Position numbers and translations under genes: made by a program | In this document: positions 61,473-64,000 of the stretch, in pieces | Layout: every line of letters begins with the position of its first letter | Numbering within the stretch: the stretch's first letter is position 1 | The notes under the pieces: model-generated | What the model was told of the DNA's origin: nothing | Databases searched by the model: none | What the model saw: only the letters and a program-made list of their open reading frames with translations | Source: Nocardioides marmorisolisilvae | GTDB taxonomy: Bacteria; Actinomycetota; Actinomycetes; Propionibacteriales; Nocardioidaceae | Assembly (NCBI RefSeq): GCF_003725775.1 | Contig: NZ_RJSG01000001.1 | Span: forward strand, 124,262-188,261 | Length of the DNA: 64,000 bases | Reading direction: 5' to 3'

Positions 61473-62465
61473 TCAGACCTGGTCGAGCAGGGCCTGTTCC
61501 TGCTCCGGTGACGTGCCGAGCCGGCCGGCGCGGCCCGACCGTGCGGACGGGAACCCCTCGGTCTGAAGCCAGGCCCAGGTGTCCGCGACGGTGTCCGCGG
61601 CCGGTCGACAGCTCAGCCCGGCAGCGCGGGCCGCTGCGGTGTCACCTTCGTGCAGGCCGATCAGCTCGCCGGTGGGCGGCACCCAGATCGGCAGCTCGGT
61701 CCAGCCGCCGACCCCGGCGGCCTCGACCTGCTCCGGCGTCAGCCAGACCAGCTCGGCGTCGGACCCGGTGACCGCGACGCAGGCGTCGAGCAACTCCCCG
61801 ATCGTGGTGTGGCCGGGAGCGCTGACGGTGTCGAAGGTGCCGGTCGTGCCGTTCTCGGCGGCGCGGATCATGAACGCGGCCAGGTCGCGGGCGTCGACGT
61901 ACTGGAGTCCGCGCGAGATCGGACCGGGAGCCGGGACGCGGCCACCGCGCGCGATCCGGCCGAGCCACCACGGCAGCCGGCCGACGATCTCGTACGGGCC
62001 GAGGATCAGCCCGCAGCGTGCCAGCAGCGACCGGTCCGTGAAGGACTCCAGCACCGCGAGCTCGCCGCCGCGCTTGGCGGCTGCGTAGTCCTCGGCGGCG
62101 GTGCTCGCCGGGTCGCCCTCGACCACCGGCGCGGACTCGTCGGCGCCCGGAGCGATCGGCCAGGTGTAGACCGAGCGGCTGGAGACGTACCCGTAGTGCC
62201 CGACCCGGTCGGCCAGGAGCCGGGCGCTCTGCTGGACCACCACCGGTTCGGAGGACCAGGTGTCGAAGACCGCGTCCCAGGTGTCCGTCCCCAGCGCCGC
62301 GTCGAGCGCGGCGGCATCGGTCCGGTCCGCCGTACGGGATTCGACTCCAGGAGCGGGTGCGACGCTGCCCCGGTTGAGGGTGGTGACCTCGTGGCCCAGC
62401 GCCAGCGCGGTCTCGACGTACGCGCGTCCGACGTGGTGGGTGCCGCCCATGACCAGGAGCCGCAT
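61473..62465 (-). CDS. NAD-dependent epimerase/dehydratase (extended SDR)
   Basis: 330 residues. Rossmann start LLVMGGTHHVGRAYVETAL with a GxxxxxG loop, YVSSRSVYTWP with the Ser/Tyr region, and LQYVDARDLAAFMIRAAE as in epimerase-like SDRs. The YxxxK catalytic pair is seen as YAAAKRGGE. Substrate unknown. Coupled to the MFS gene upstream (TGATG). Confidence 0.85.
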   Translation of the reverse strand: MRLLVMGGTHHVGRAYVETALALGHEVTTLNRGSVAPAPGVESRTADRTDAAALDAALGTDTWDAVFDTWSSEPVVVQQSARLLADRVGHYGYVSSRSVYTWPIAPGADESAPVVEGDPASTAAEDYAAAKRGGELAVLESFTDRSLLARCGLILGPYEIVGRLPWWLGRIARGGRVPAPGPISRGLQYVDARDLAAFMIRAAENGTTGTFDTVSAPGHTTIGELLDACVAVTGSDAELVWLTPEQVEAAGVGGWTELPIWVPPTGELIGLHEGDTAAARAAGLSCRPAADTVADTWAWLQTEGFPSARSGRAGRLGTSPEQEQALLDQV

Positions 62466-63673
62466 CAGCTCGTCCTCACCAGGCGGCGGACGTCGCGCGA
62501 GGACAGCGCGAGCAGGCTGGACCCGCCCATCACCGCGGCGACGACGATCAGCCAGGTGTCGTAGCCGACGGCGGTGGCGATCGGCCCGGTGAGCGCGAGG
62601 CCGAGCGGGCGCGCCACGAACGAGCCGACCACGTCGAAGGAGAAGACCCGCGCCAACTTGTCCGGCGGCACGTTCTGCACGATCGAGATCTCCCAGTTCT
62701 GGTCGAAGATCTCCAGGCCGAGACCGTGCAGGGCGGCGCCGAGCAGGATCACCCACAGCTGGTCGGAGACGGCCATCGCGAGCGGGAAGCAGGCGGTCAG
62801 CGCCAGGCACGCGGTGCCGATGCGCAAGCCGTGCTTGGGGCGCCAGCGCAGGTTGAGCAGGCCGCCCAGCATGAACCCGGCCATCAGCGCGGCGAGCGCC
62901 CATCCCCAGGCGGCCTCGCCGATCGCCTTCTTGACCACGATCGGGCCGAGCACGCCCTGCGCCCCGCCGTAGAACAGGTGGTAGAGCAGCGCCTGCCCGA
63001 TCAGCAGCCACAGCCAGGTGTGCCGGAAGACCTCGACGGCGCCCTCGCGCATCTCGGCGAGCATCCGCTGCCGCTCGCCGCCTCCGGTGACGGCCGGTAC
63101 GTCGATCAGGTGGTAGCTCAAGCCGGCGATGGCGAAGGTGGCTGCGTCGATCCCGATCGCCCACCCCGGCCCGAACCCGGCGACCAGCAGGCCCGCGACC
63201 GAGAAGCCGAGGACCTGGGCGCCGTTCTGGAGCAGCCGGCGCAGCGCCACCGCCGAGGAGAGGTCCTCGGCCGGCACGGTCTGCGGGGTCAGGGCCGAGG
63301 ACGACGGTCCGCTCAGCGCACCCATCACGCCGTTCAGCGCACCGATGGCGGCCAGCAGCGGGATCGAGGACCAGCCGCCGATCAGCGACGCCGCGATCAC
63401 GGTCTGGGTGACCGCCGCTCCGGCCGAGGAACCCTGCATCATCAGGTGCCGCGGGACCCGGTCCCCCAGGACGCCGCCGAACAGCGTGGTGACGACCTCG
63501 GCGAGGGCGAAGGAGGCCACCACCAGGCCGAGCTCGGTCGGTGAGCCACCCAGGTCGAGCACGGCGAACGCGAGCGCGACCGGCGTGATCGCGTTGCCCA
63601 GCGAGTTCACCCCGGCGCCGATGGCCAGGAACCGGAAGTTGCGGTGGCGGAGCACCCCGAGAGTGGCGTTCAT
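62465..63673 (-). CDS. MFS exporter (EntS-like)
   Basis: 402 residues, about 12 membrane spans. LRHRNFRFLAIGAGVNSLG start, GGVLGDRVPRHLMM (motif A), and IGALNGVMGALSGPSSSALTP match the enterobactin-exporter-like MFS_3 group. Substrate unknown. Overlaps the ABC-F stop (ATGA) and the SDR start. Confidence 0.88.
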   Translation of the reverse strand: MNATLGVLRHRNFRFLAIGAGVNSLGNAITPVALAFAVLDLGGSPTELGLVVASFALAEVVTTLFGGVLGDRVPRHLMMQGSSAGAAVTQTVIAASLIGGWSSIPLLAAIGALNGVMGALSGPSSSALTPQTVPAEDLSSAVALRRLLQNGAQVLGFSVAGLLVAGFGPGWAIGIDAATFAIAGLSYHLIDVPAVTGGGERQRMLAEMREGAVEVFRHTWLWLLIGQALLYHLFYGGAQGVLGPIVVKKAIGEAAWGWALAALMAGFMLGGLLNLRWRPKHGLRIGTACLALTACFPLAMAVSDQLWVILLGAALHGLGLEIFDQNWEISIVQNVPPDKLARVFSFDVVGSFVARPLGLALTGPIATAVGYDTWLIVVAAVMGGSSLLALSSRDVRRLVRTS

Positions 63674-64000
63674 CGGGCCCGCTGCACCCGGCCCTCGTCC
63701 CAGACCGGTTCGTCGGACTCGTAGACCGAGCCGTCCTCACCGAAGACCAGGAACCGGTCGAAGCCGCGCGCGAACCAGCGGTCGTGGGTGACCGCGAGGA
63801 CGGTGCCGTCGAAGGCGTCGAGCCCGTCCTCGAGCGCCTCGGCGGACTCGACGTCGAGGTTGTCGGTCGGCTCGTCGAGCAGCAGGAGGGTCGCCCCGGA
63901 GAGCTCGAGCAGCAGGATCTGGAAGCGCGCCTGCTGACCGCCCGAGAGCGACTCGAAGTTCTGCTCGGAGGCGTGCGCCAGCTCGTAGCGGTCCAGCACC
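63670..64000 (-). CDS. ABC-F family ATPase, C-terminal part
   Basis: About 110 C-terminal residues of an ABC-F protein; the rest lies beyond the right edge. Signature LSGGQQARFQIL, Walker B LLLLDEPTDNLD with catalytic Glu, H-loop VTHDRWFARGFDR. ABC-F proteins have no membrane domain and act at the ribosome, some giving antibiotic protection. The neighbouring exporter makes a resistance or translation-rescue role possible (inference). Confidence 0.92.
   Translation of the reverse strand, partial: VLDRYELAHASEQNFESLSGGQQARFQILLLELSGATLLLLDEPTDNLDVESAEALEDGLDAFDGTVLAVTHDRWFARGFDRFLVFGEDGSVYESDEPVWDEGRVQRAR

Overview
The window is a high-GC actinobacterial chromosome segment, most like Nocardioides or a close relative (inference). 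The support is mycothiol-linked enzymes (MscR plus its metallo-beta-lactamase partner, a DinB/DUF664 protein), a His-tailed GroEL, the FtsB-DUF501-Ppx block, GuaB3 beside GuaB, a DUF222/HNH (13E12-type) protein, and many genes that appear to be transcribed leaderless. It is dense core chromosome: about 73 protein genes and one tRNA. I see no prophage, insertion sequence, CRISPR array or replication origin.

Layout. 1-5.3 kb: a secretome patch (GH5 glycosidase cut by the left edge, GH16 beta-glucanase, CalB-like lipase, NlpC/P60 hydrolase under a c-di-AMP riboswitch) with an unusual tRNA-Leu(UAA). 5.3-7.8 kb: peptide deformylase, an ACT-domain regulator, an HNH protein. 17.7-7.8 kb, minus strand: a tight gene string mfd, SurA-like lipoprotein, mazG, eno, ftsB, DUF501, ppx, yihY, type-5 UDG, mostly joined by overlapping start/stop codons. 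17.8-22.5 kb: lytic transglycosylase coupled to a lone pstB, a VOC protein, a secreted Ig-like protein, glpD carrying an in-frame repeat insertion. 22.5-24.1 kb: an arsenic island (arsR, aqpS, arsC) with a divergent 11-residue Cys-rich peptide. 24.1-27.5 kb: guaB, guaB3 and an ACT-GNAT protein. 27.6-35.1 kb: YciI, TetR/fatty-acid hydroxylase pair, groES-groEL with two CIRCE sites, a methyltransferase, a second GH16, an ArsR/SRPBCC pair. 35.3-39.1 kb: formaldehyde detoxification (mscR, MBL, small protein) and an ECF sigma/anti-sigma pair.

46.9-39.1 kb, minus strand, is a conserved envelope and tRNA-modification string: glmS, acpS, nnrD, alr, tsaE (fused to GNAT), tsaB, rimI, tsaD. With glmM at 54.8-56.2 kb it gives both ends of the glucosamine-6-P to glucosamine-1-P route feeding peptidoglycan, while tsaB/E/D make the t6A37 tRNA modification. 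47-54.8 kb holds coaA, DUF427, two methyltransferase/DinB genes, an enoyl-CoA hydratase, a TetR/hydrolase divergent pair and an MMPL transporter. 54.8-57.2 kb is rplM-rpsI-glmM; 57.5-60.3 kb is citrate synthase with a coupled RTX-like lipoprotein and membrane proteins; 60.3-64 kb is a membrane-tethered methyltransferase, an SDR, an MFS exporter and the C-terminus of an ABC-F protein cut by the right edge.

A general property: for about twenty genes a TANNNT or CANNNT hexamer ends 5-7 nt before the ATG/GTG, so the start codon would be the transcription start. I used this to choose several starts. Identifications rest on motif reading only; no database search was run.
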